Assembly: GCA_006386115.1 (NCBI GenBank)
Contig: VFIW01000063.1
Location: forward strand, 124,001-188,000
Length of the DNA stretch: 64,000 nucleotides
DNA from: Globisporangium splendens
Taxonomy: Eukaryota; Oomycota; Peronosporomycetes; Pythiales; Pythiaceae
Reading direction: 5' to 3'
Part shown: positions 55,787-64,000 of the stretch, piece by piece
How the letters are laid out: every line of letters starts with the position of its first letter
Position numbering within the stretch: position 1 is the first letter of the stretch
The notes under the pieces: model-generated
Told to the model about the DNA's origin: nothing
Database searches by the model: none
Seen by the model: the letters and a program-made list of their open reading frames with translations, nothing else
Position numbers and translations under genes: made by a program

Positions 55787-57319
55787 ATGATGGAGCAACC
55801 GACTTCAACCACCTCAGGCTTCGTTCAAGTCTCCACACCATTGTCCACAGTCCACGACTCCGCCGCAACGGCGCGAGCTCCGCTTCAGCCACCGGTAGCA
55901 CTCTATGCGAGTGTCCTCGTAGCGTTCATGCTGCCCTTCCAGTTCGGATGGTCGCTCTCCCAGCTCAATCTATCGACGTTTGCCAGCCAACCCGACTGCG
56001 ACGCGCGTCCCGTTGTCGAAGGCACGTGCCTCATGTTCCCAGGCCATTCCAAGGCCGAGTGGACCTACGTTGTGAACGCGTGGATCGTCGGCGGTATGAT
56101 CGGTAGTCTCTCGTGCGGAAGTCTGGCGGATCGATATGGACGACGAAAGACGCTCATGGGCAGTTCGCTGTTTATGATCGTCGGTGCCGCGATCCAAGCG
56201 AGTGCCTCGAGCATTGCCGTATTCATCGTGGGCAGAGCCGTCGCTGGCATTTGCTCTGGCTTCGCGACGGGACTGTCTGGCGGCTACGTCAACGAGATCT
56301 CGCCACCACATCTCCGCAAGACGCTAAGCGTTGGTGTGCAACTCGGCGTTGCGATCGGTTCGTTGCTTGTCGTGTGCACATTCTTCTTCGCCAACACGAG
56401 CAGCGGGTGGCGCTACATTGCAGGGTTTCCCATTGTGTATGGGTCGACCTTCTTAGTCCTCGCCTTCTCGTTCCTGGTCGAGAGCCCAGCCTGGCTGCTC
56501 GCAAACGGAAAGCAACGCGAGGCGACACTCGCCATGGCGCGCATCTATGGGGAAGACCACGTCGAGCTCGCGCGAACCTGGTTTGAGCCAAGTGCGGCGA
56601 GTGCTTCCGACATGGAACTAGCGATCGAGGACGACATCAAGCATCAGACTCCGGTGCAGAGTCCGTTTTCTCAGGTTCTCTCGCCAGCATTCCGTCTCCA
56701 GCTTATCGGTGCGATCGGGCTTGCTGCGGGACAGCAGCTCTCAGGTATCAGCGGCGTGTTCTACTATTCCTCCAGCCTGTTCAAGGACGCAGGAATCAGC
56801 GACGATCGGATCGGAAGCGTCATCATCAACGCCATGAACTTGCTGCCGACCTTCGCCACGGGGTATCTCGTCACGCGCTTCGGTTACCGCAAGATCGTGC
56901 TCTTCGGGTTCCTCGGCATGTTCGTGAGTGGCATTGGGATCACGATCGCGTTTCTCGTCAACATCGCCGAGCTCTCGATCGTGTTCACAGGCACCTACGT
57001 GGGCTGCTTCGCCGTGAGCGTCGGACCGCTCATCTACGCTGTGATGGCAGATTTATTCCCAGACTCGGTGCGTGCAACGGCCGTGTCGATCTGCGTGTTC
57101 TTCAACTACGCGTCCAACCTCGCGGTCGGCGTGTCGTTCCCGTACATCTCGGACGCGCTGAATGACTTTTCATTTGTCCCGTTCATCGCTGTGGTCGCGT
57201 TCTTCTACCTGTTCACGTTCGCGATGATCCCCGAGACATCGGGCAAGACAAACGAGGAGATCCAGGCTGAGTTTTGTGCGCGACGCGGACAAAAAGCGCA
57301 TCCAGGAGCCGGATTCTGA
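55787..57319 (+). CDS. MFS sugar transporter, copy 2 (inverted pair)
   Basis: An intronless gene of about 510 residues. The start at 55787 (MMEQPTSTTSGF) aligns with the start of copy 1. A longer open frame from 55631 is not supported by copy 1. Membrane helices and sugar-porter motifs are the same as in copy 1 (DRYGRRKT, ESPAWLL, QQLSGISG, PETSGKT). Only the N-terminal 20 residues, the last few residues (QKAHPGAGF) and one VP/AS pair (SASDMEL here) differ. It has the same probable hexose-transport role. Different promoters would allow different expression. Confidence 0.94.
   Translation: MMEQPTSTTSGFVQVSTPLSTVHDSAATARAPLQPPVALYASVLVAFMLPFQFGWSLSQLNLSTFASQPDCDARPVVEGTCLMFPGHSKAEWTYVVNAWIVGGMIGSLSCGSLADRYGRRKTLMGSSLFMIVGAAIQASASSIAVFIVGRAVAGICSGFATGLSGGYVNEISPPHLRKTLSVGVQLGVAIGSLLVVCTFFFANTSSGWRYIAGFPIVYGSTFLVLAFSFLVESPAWLLANGKQREATLAMARIYGEDHVELARTWFEPSAASASDMELAIEDDIKHQTPVQSPFSQVLSPAFRLQLIGAIGLAAGQQLSGISGVFYYSSSLFKDAGISDDRIGSVIINAMNLLPTFATGYLVTRFGYRKIVLFGFLGMFVSGIGITIAFLVNIAELSIVFTGTYVGCFAVSVGPLIYAVMADLFPDSVRATAVSICVFFNYASNLAVGVSFPYISDALNDFSFVPFIAVVAFFYLFTFAMIPETSGKTNEEIQAEFCARRGQKAHPGAGF
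55836..57294 (+). repeat. Inverted duplicate arm 2 (transporter core)
   Basis: Counterpart of 48560-50018. The arms point towards opposite strands and enclose about 5.8 kb that contains other genes. Equal length without indels and near-zero divergence even at synonymous sites, while flanking coding ends differ, point to recent gene conversion or a very recent duplication. Confidence 0.85.
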
Positions 57320-57997
57320 GCCCTTTTTGCTCAGAAGTGGACTCAATGTGCTACGATTGCTGGCGAGCTAGACGTGGTTCTAGTTCCACCTCAGTTATAT
57401 AGAAATCCTTCAGGGTGGGCTGTGTGTGCAGTGACGTGCATCCAGTATCTCGCACTCTGTCAACTGCCATGGCAATCCAAAGCTGAAGTTGAGAGAAGGT
57501 CAACTTTTAAGCAAGCAATGGATGCCCAGCCCGCCGAAACGACACGCACAGTGGATTTGCTGTGCCCTTCGAAAGTCCGCTGATTTTGAGAAGATCGACG
57601 GGCATGGCCGCATGCTTTCACTCGGTTCAAGTACAGGAGAAGCGTCCACGTCTGCTTGGCTCGTGAGCTGGTTGTTAAACAAGACGTCCTTCACTTTGGG
57701 ACGCCGCCAGTGATGAGCCATCAGCAAGCAAACGAAACGATATACCGTGGTACTTGAAGTGATGGGATCAGATCAGCTTTTGAAGAACCTCACTCTCATT
57801 CGCCAAAATGGTTGTCTAAAAACTCGTCATCGTATCGCTCTTCGAACATTGGTTGGTCCTCATTGATTCGAGTTGACCGTAAAAAATACTGTGGAACAAT
57901 GGCGTTGCCGGCAACAGTGTCGCGCCATAAACAATGGAGCAGTTTGGCACCGTGTGGTGGTCATTTCAGCATTGACGAGGTACCAGCGACGACGACG
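57320..57997. other. Intergenic, P450 upstream region
   Basis: No separate gene was seen. The P450 frame is open upstream to 57812 with extra ATGs at 57812 and 57899, so part of this region might be translated. Confidence 0.45.
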
Positions 57998-59593
57998 ATG
58001 CTGCCGCTCGGATCGCTGCTGGAGCTCAATGCAACCAGCGTGCTGCTGGGAATCCTCTCGTTGCAGGTGCTGGCGTTCGCGTACCACGCGCTGGTTACCG
58101 CCAAAGGCTCGCATTCGGACAAGAGCGAGACCCGAAAGGTGTGGCGTCCAGACTCGACGCTGCCGTTCCTGGAGAACACGCTGGACCTCGTGCGGCATGT
58201 GCCCGATTTCCAGGACTGGATCTTCTCGATATGCAAGCAGTTCAAGGGTGAGCCTTTCTTGATCAAAGCGTTTGGACGACCCGATATGACGGTGCTGTAC
58301 ACCCCGCAAGTGATTGAAGACGTGCTCAAGCACCAATTTGCGTGTTTCCCGAAAGGTCCGTTCTTTATTGAGGCTGTGAAAGATCTGCTCGGCGAAGGCA
58401 TCTTTGCTGTCGACGACGCCAAGTGGGTGCATCAGCGCAAGACCGCGAGCCATTTGTTCACGATGCGAACGCTGCGAGACTCGATGACGGCAACGGTACA
58501 AACCCATACAAAAGTGCTGCATACGATCCTCCAGCGAGCGGCTGATAGCGACACCCCGATGGATCTGTTCAAGCTCTTTAACCGATTCACCATCGAAGCG
58601 TTTGCGGAAATCGGGTTTGGGATCCACTTGGGGTGTCTTGATGTTGAAGAAGAGCACCCCTTCCAGACTGCGTTTGACAGCGCGCAACGTGAGGTGATCC
58701 TTCGATTCTTTCGTCCCGGTTGGTTCTGGAAGACCCAGCGATGGCTTGGAGTCGGAGCTGAGGGGAGGCTGAAGAAGAACATGAAGGTGATCGACGATAC
58801 GGTGCTGGATATCGTCGCCAAGTCGCTTGAGCGTCGTCGTGCGAACGATGGATCTGCGAAGGGAGACACCGAGAAAGACATTGTATCGCTGTTTCTCGAC
58901 AACGCGATCCAGAACCCTGAGTTTGAGGCAAAAGAGTTCGACCCAAAGTATCTCCGCGACATTGTCGTGAATTTCCTGATCGCTGGACGTGACACCACTG
59001 CCCAGGCACTCAGCTGGTTCTTCTACAATTTGAGCAACCACCCAGAAGTGGCGGCCAAGATTCGAGCCGAAATCGTAGCCAAGCTGCCTGAGTTGGCGAG
59101 TGGCAAGATCGCGACCTCAACGATGGAGCAAGTTCAAGACCTTGTGTACCTAGAGGCAGCACTGAAAGAAACGCTGCGACTGCATCCATCGGTTCCACTT
59201 GAGACCAAACACGTTGTCCACGATATCGTACTCTCTGATGGCACGCTCATCCGCGGAGGCACCACCGTGGGCTTGCCGTTCTACGGAATAGGTCGTATGA
59301 CACACGTCTGGGGTCCGGACGCGGAAGTATTCAATCCAGATCGCTGGATCGATGCGCAAACTGGCAAAATCGTCAATGTATCGGCGTTCAAGTTTGTTGC
59401 GTTCAACGCCGGTCCACGCCTGTGTTTGGGCATGAACCTCGCAATGCTCGAAATGAAACTTGTCGTGTCGGGGATCCTCACCAAATTCGACGTCGAGCTG
59501 CTTCCTAACCAGAAGATCACGTACGACTTTTCGCTGACGCTGCCCGTGCATGGTGCAATGATGGCGAGGGTGAGAAAAGCGCCTCGTCAGTAG
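57998..59593 (+). CDS. Cytochrome P450, CYP86-clan type (oomycete CYP5014-like)
   Basis: An intronless gene of 531 residues. The start at 57998 (MLPLGSLLELNA) is chosen because it places the membrane anchor (TSVLLGILSLQVLAFAYHAL) at the N-terminus; longer starts at 57899 and 57812 stay possible. Motifs are AGRDTTAQALSWF (I helix, oxygen binding), ETLRLHPSVP (K helix ExxR), NPDRW (PERF-like) and FNAGPRLCLGMNLAMLEMK (heme loop with the Cys ligand). The FNAGPRxCLGxxLAMLE signature is characteristic of CYP86-clan fatty-acid hydroxylases and of oomycete P450s. It would be an ER monooxygenase needing a reductase. Substrate is probably fatty-acid-like, by inference. Confidence 0.95.
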   Translation: MLPLGSLLELNATSVLLGILSLQVLAFAYHALVTAKGSHSDKSETRKVWRPDSTLPFLENTLDLVRHVPDFQDWIFSICKQFKGEPFLIKAFGRPDMTVLYTPQVIEDVLKHQFACFPKGPFFIEAVKDLLGEGIFAVDDAKWVHQRKTASHLFTMRTLRDSMTATVQTHTKVLHTILQRAADSDTPMDLFKLFNRFTIEAFAEIGFGIHLGCLDVEEEHPFQTAFDSAQREVILRFFRPGWFWKTQRWLGVGAEGRLKKNMKVIDDTVLDIVAKSLERRRANDGSAKGDTEKDIVSLFLDNAIQNPEFEAKEFDPKYLRDIVVNFLIAGRDTTAQALSWFFYNLSNHPEVAAKIRAEIVAKLPELASGKIATSTMEQVQDLVYLEAALKETLRLHPSVPLETKHVVHDIVLSDGTLIRGGTTVGLPFYGIGRMTHVWGPDAEVFNPDRWIDAQTGKIVNVSAFKFVAFNAGPRLCLGMNLAMLEMKLVVSGILTKFDVELLPNQKITYDFSLTLPVHGAMMARVRKAPRQ

Positions 59594-60362
59594 ACCTTTG
59601 TTTGTATTTCTCGCGCACCTGTTGTCGTCCGTTGCCATTTAATATTCGACGTTTGGCTGTTATGATTGACGAGCTGAATTGGATTGATGTGAGTGCAGTG
59701 GTTCTAGCTTGAAGTTGCCGTTGATGTGGCGCACACCAAAGATGTCAGTTCCATCCAGAACACACACGATGTCAAGCCTTGAAATGTCGACGTCGGGAAT
59801 GCGAGTCTGTGAAGACAGCAACGGAGGAGCGACCCGCCTCGCCACACACATTTCCACAGAAGGACTGACATAGTTCAGATGTCGCCTCTCCGAAAATGGT
59901 TTGCTGCTGTTGCCCAAACACACAGATGTGGCACCGCGTGGACAGTGTCCACGGAATGAATGGTGTCGACTGGGCACCATTCATCGCTCTTCGAGACGCT
60001 CGCAGCTGTCGGAAGTGCGAAGAATGGAGAGAGCAAACCAACGAACTAGAGCCAAGATTGTCATCGGGTTGCAGGCAAAAACGCTCACGTCATTTCAACC
60101 CTTTTGAGTGGTGCTCCACTAAGTTCGACATTTTTTCTCAGAACGAAGAGCTACCATTTTAATGGTTATTTTAATAACCAGTTGTTTCAAAAAGCTACTT
60201 CAATGAGTACGAATGCATCTGACAAAAGAAACTGACACCATTTGATATTACCTTTAGAAAACCGGGTTATATTTCGAGCTTGTGTTGGTATACACTTGTT
60301 GACGTATACCAAAGATTTCTCTTTCAGCATGCAAACACGCGAATAAATCATCGCACGTGAAG
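59594..60362. other. Intergenic, AT-rich with a small palindrome
   Basis: Between two plus-strand genes. The last part is AT-rich and contains TGGTTATTTTAATAACCA (about 60162-60179), a perfect inverted repeat. No gene was seen. Confidence 0.5.
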
Positions 60363-61115
60363 ATGAGCGGGAGCAGCGCCGCGGCGCCGTGTCTTCTCTG
60401 TGAGCGCGAGCTGCCGCCGGATGTGACAGAGCGCTGCCTCACGGACTGCGCGCACGAGTTCTGCCTGCGCTGCATCTGCCGCGAGCTGGCGGGACGCAAG
60501 AACCGCTGCCCCGCGTGCCACGCGCAGGTCAAGCAGCTCCACCAGCTGACCGAGACGACAGCGTCAGATGCGCCGGCTCCCGCGAGCATCAAGTTCTGCA
60601 ATGCGACCTACGTGCTCAATGTGTCGATCTGGTCCGTCGACGACCCCGCGCGGAAACTCGCGTCGCTCTTCCATCTGTACGTACTTGTGTCTTGTATTGC
60701 TGGTGTAGCTAAGAGGCTACGAGTGAGGATCGTGACGCTTGTGTGCCTTGAATGCAGGGAACACGCGCGGCTCATTCACCGAGGAAAGATGCTCAAGAAG
60801 GGAGACGTTTGGCCAGGCACAACCGTGCAGCTCTTTGGGACGAAGAAGGGCTCTGTGCGAGGCACCAGTGCGTTGGCTGCTGGACACACCTCCTGGGTCG
60901 ACACGGCGTGGCTGCAGCGCGCGCAGCAGATCATCTGTTGTCCGTTGACGGTGATTTTCGCGTTCTTCCAGTCGCTCTTCGGGTTTGGTGGGACGGATAC
61001 GCGTGGACAACGAGGATACACCCGCGTGGCAACAGCCGAATCGGCAGCGCCTACTTCGTCGTTCCATGAACCTGGTCGAGTCTCGCGGCCACCAGATCAC
61101 AGCCAGTCAGCATAG
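60363..61115 (+). CDS. RING-finger protein with ubiquitin-like segment and hydrophobic Cys-rich region
   Basis: Two exons join in phase (60363-60676 and 60758-61115; 81-nt intron), giving 223 residues. A C3HC4-type RING is at about residues 10-50 (CLLCERELPPD, then CAHEFCLRCICREL and CPACHAQ). A ubiquitin-like segment follows (FCNATYVLNVSIWSV, then LIHRGKMLKKGDVW across the intron). The segment QQIICCPLTVIFAFFQSLFG is hydrophobic and could insert into a membrane or be lipidated at the Cys pair. The tail is Ser/Arg/Thr-rich. It is probably an E3 ubiquitin ligase at a membrane. The substrate is unknown. Confidence 0.87.
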   Translation: MSGSSAAAPCLLCERELPPDVTERCLTDCAHEFCLRCICRELAGRKNRCPACHAQVKQLHQLTETTASDAPAPASIKFCNATYVLNVSIWSVDDPARKLASLFHLYVLVSCIAGVAKRLRVRIVTLVCLECREHARLIHRGKMLKKGDVWPGTTVQLFGTKKGSVRGTSALAAGHTSWVDTAWLQRAQQIICCPLTVIFAFFQSLFGFGGTDTRGQRGYTRVATAESAAPTSSFHEPGRVSRPPDHSQSA

Positions 61116-61316
61116 CGCTCCACAGCATCAAACGTCATTCACAGCTTTTTCGTATTTAATCTCTTTGCCGTCGTAAAACTTGCATTTGTAGCTCCTGTTT
61201 GTCATGTTGGTTGCCTTTCTTGGTCCTTCTTTCTCTTCTAGAACCAATAGCTGCTTTAACACAATCATCCGAACATTTTTTCAACGCATCACATCGATGA
61301 GCTTCCTAAGTCCTTC

Positions 61317-64000
61317 TTACATCCGATCGTACCCGACTGCGCCATGCTCTAATGCGGTCAAAAGTTTCTGGTTAAGCACATCTTTCGATGGGTAGTCTGG
61401 GAGAATCAATCGGCGGTCGCTACAAAAAGAAGATGCAGGTGTTTAGAGACACGATCCATGTCAAAGCTATGACTTGCCACTCAACGACAGAACTTACCAA
61501 GTATTAGCCATGGGAAGTTGGTTGATCTTCATCCGAGCATCGACATCGACGTACCATAACGCCGTATCCTGAAGCAGATTGAAACGACGTTAGTTCGTTG
61601 GAGCTTCTCAAGAAGCAAGAGAAGAATACGAAACAGGACTCTTACCGAGTTCATCGATCGGTGGTTCGACACAAAGCCAAAAAGAGGCGGCTGCGGGGAG
61701 CCCGACCAGAACGTGAGCAGCTTCTCTCGCTGCACCTGATCGAATTCTTCCACAACCTCCCAAAAACTCTGAATCACCCCGTGATCCGGCGACGCGCCTT
61801 TCGAGTACAGCATACTCTTCTTCATGGTCGCAAAATCAATTTCGCGCTCCCCACGTACAAGCCGCTGCAGTTCTTTTGGTCGAAACAACTTCAGATCCGT
61901 TCTGTGGGTCGTATCCAGCAAACCCTCGCGTAGCTTCTTGTAGTATTCCAGCTCGTTGCCAAAAAAGAATTGTTGCGCTCGCAGCTTCACATACTGGTGC
62001 TTGTTTGCGTTGGTCACAGTCGTGTGAGCGAGCCCTCCCTTCTGAGGCAGCTGCAATTCCATCGTAGTTGATAGCTCAGATGTCTGCTCGCCGTTCACTT
62101 TTTCGGGATCTAAATCATCTGCGATCGTCACTTCGGCGGTAAACTCAAAATACATCTCCAGGGGAGACGCGTCGAAGTTGTGGTCGAGCACAAACTGCAG
62201 ACTGCGCTTAAAGACTTCATTCGATCCGCAATACTCTTCCCACGACACTTTTTCAAACATGATGAACTTCCACAGAGGCAGTGAGAAATTCACGTCCAAA
62301 GGTTGATGGTTGCGAATCGCGAGACCCATCAACCGTCCCACACACTGATACAACTTTTTCAGCGCATTGACCTCCGCTTGACTAACCACCACGTCCTCTT
62401 GGCTCAAGCTGAGTTGGTTCTCGCGCTTCTTGGCCTCAATCACGCTCTTTCTGACGCGCAACTTTCGAGCTGTGATGCGAACTTCATCGCGTTTCTTCTC
62501 CTTGTCCACGTACTCGAATAGCGGGAATAACTTCACGAGGTCACCGATGGATGATTCAGAAGCCTCGGGCTCCTTGTTACAAGATGTTACCCTGGAATTC
62601 TCGCTTCTCGTTGGACTTTGGGAGCGTGCAAGCTGAAGCCACTGCGACCCAATTTCAGTGACGTGAGAAGAAAGTGTTTGATTATCCAAATCAGCTGCCG
62701 AGTCATCACCAGAGTAATTCGGATTGAGAAAGCACTTCTGTACGATCTGGAAAAACTCGCGAACAACGCCGATGCCCACGCCTGGTTCATTGATCAGTGT
62801 GATATTCAGCTCCCCCTTCAAGCTCCGCACATTGGTACTGAGAACTTGCTGCAGGATAAAATCGACATAGTTAGACGCGGACGCACGACTGATTGAGATA
62901 GAAACGGAGCCGCTCTGTTCTTCAGCCAATGCGCCGAGATAATCGACTTTGTGCTCCAGTCGAATCACATCGTCAAGTGGAGCTAGCGCGTACAAGTCGA
63001 GCCCCAAAATCTTTGGGTCTGAGCGCAAGAGAATGTCCAGTTTGTTCTTCTCCGAGAGCACTTTGTCTAAAAATGAAGATGGTAGAGGAAATGCGTTCGC
63101 AATCGTTTGAAGAAGGTGCACTTGGCTTGAGATGTAATTGTCGATGCGCTTCTTCGTGGCTTCCTTCTTCACAAATTGCTTCATGATCTGTTTTGTGGTT
63201 GGTATCACGCAGCAAGTGCAATAGTGGTTAGTTCGTCAGACAATTGCCACTCAAAATGGGAAATAAAAAGCCTACCTTGTACAGCTTGACCAATGTTCCT
63301 GCTTCGTCCGCCAAAAAGCTGGCTTCCAGTTGCTCAAACACTTGAATGATGTGCATCAGCAGCGAAAAACGCTGCGGTGTCGAGATCGCATCATCGAGGC
63401 CATGCAGTGCTGCTTGGACAAGCGGCCACAAATCCTTCACGGGCTCGATCGCTTTTTGGAACATTGCGGTAACATTTCCGCACGACGCAGCCGTACTGCT
63501 GCTCTTGTCTTGAATGGTGTTGGCATATGGTGCAAAAAACTGCAGAAGCAGCTCCGTCAACGCAATGAGCAAATGAAACTCGATCTCTTCATCGTAGCTC
63601 TCGTCTTCCTCGATATCTGTGCGATCGAAAATGCAGAAGAGAAGCTTGGTGCCTGTACATTTTGCAAAGCGAAGAGCAAGTGAGCCCACAAGTGTATGGC
63701 GAGTCTAAAGCAAAGCGAGTCCACATCAACCAACCTGAACGGTACAGCGTCTGTGTGATAGATCGGTAAAAGGCCACGTCCGAGAGTTGATCCAGTGGGG
63801 GTGCACTATCACGTGATAGAGGACTGACACCAGCGTACGGCGAACACAGTTGCATCAAGACCATGCTCATCGTCTTGACCCGTCGCGAGAGACTATAGTT
63901 GGACAGTAGGTGCTCCACAAGCAGTTTGAATGCGGCAGGCGTTAGCGTCGTAGATTCTGCAAAAGACTGCTCGCTGTTCGCGTACGTTACTCCTGCCGTC
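61317..64000 (-). CDS. HECT-domain E3 ubiquitin ligase, 5'-partial
   Basis: The gene runs off the right edge of the window on the minus strand. Exons are 64000-63735 (open at the edge), 63652-63276, 63187-61646, 61568-61498 and 61419-61317, joined in phase. The N-terminal part seen is helical with no motif. The HECT domain begins near STNVRSLKGELNITLINEPG and VREFFQIVQKCF, then LMGLAIRNHQPLDVNFSLPL and FRPKELQRLVRGE. The C-lobe holds SFWEVVEEFDQVQREKLLTF. The catalytic Cys lies in QLPMANTC, with the usual LPDYPSKDVLNQKLLTALEH after it. It ends GAVGYDRM. HECT ligases form a thioester with ubiquitin before transfer. Confidence 0.92.

Noticed and set aside
57860..59041. 393-codon minus-strand open frame.
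   Set aside because: It is antisense to the P450, whose motifs are unmistakable.
1..64000. CRISPR arrays, bacterial operons, toxin-antitoxin, phage or virus genes.
   Set aside because: The introns, gene families and spacing are eukaryotic. No regularly spaced direct repeats, and no viral replicase, capsid or integrase motifs were seen.

Overview
The window is nuclear DNA from a eukaryote, most probably an oomycete (a Pythium/Phytophthora-like stramenopile). Genes are dense and lie on both strands. Introns are small, mostly about 60-110 nt, with GT...AG ends. The gene families also fit: zinc-repeat proteins with an HGGG linker, a CYP86-clan P450, PX, PH and F-BAR adaptors, a WNK kinase, and flagellum-associated RJL and Tctex proteins. 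No bacterial operon, CRISPR array, rRNA or convincing tRNA gene was seen.

Layout. 1-9 kb: an acidic low-complexity protein, an HGGG zinc-repeat protein and a long WNK kinase with a long pyrimidine-rich leader. 9.6-11.2 kb: a collapsed ABC-transporter relic, then a secreted or type I membrane protein of unknown family. 11.3-16.6 kb: an SDS22-like PP1 regulator, diverging from a DIX-domain protein, then a TEY-type MAP kinase. 18-20 kb: a second HGGG zinc-repeat protein. 20-25.4 kb: the only gene-poor stretch, holding a broken reading frame and degenerate repeat copies. 25.4-33.4 kb: a small unknown protein, a Fun30/SMARCAD1-type SNF2 remodeller, a PX protein and RNase H2 subunit A. 33.7-47.6 kb: a signalling and membrane cluster made of a PH-PX-permuted-papain protein, a large Trp-helix/EF-hand-like protein, a coiled-coil PUB protein, a triple-PH protein and an F-BAR protein. 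48.5-57.3 kb: two sugar transporters facing each other as an inverted duplication that shares 1,459 bp almost identically. The DNA between them holds a polytopic membrane protein with a frame break, a Tctex dynein light chain and an RJL GTPase. 58-64 kb: a P450, a RING protein with a ubiquitin-like segment, and a HECT ubiquitin ligase that runs off the end.

Working together. Several genes belong to shared processes (ubiquitin/p97: PUB, RING, HECT; phosphoinositide membranes: PX, PH, F-BAR; protein phosphorylation: WNK, MAPK, SDS22; zoospore flagellum: Tctex, RJL). They are independent eukaryotic transcription units, not an operon. Exon joins were worked out by hand from reading phase and splice sites, so they are predictions. 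The least usual items are the DIX protein, the PH-PX-papain fusion, the Cys-rich membrane protein, the near-identical inverted transporter pair, and RNase H2A with PCNA-binding-like motifs at its C-terminus.
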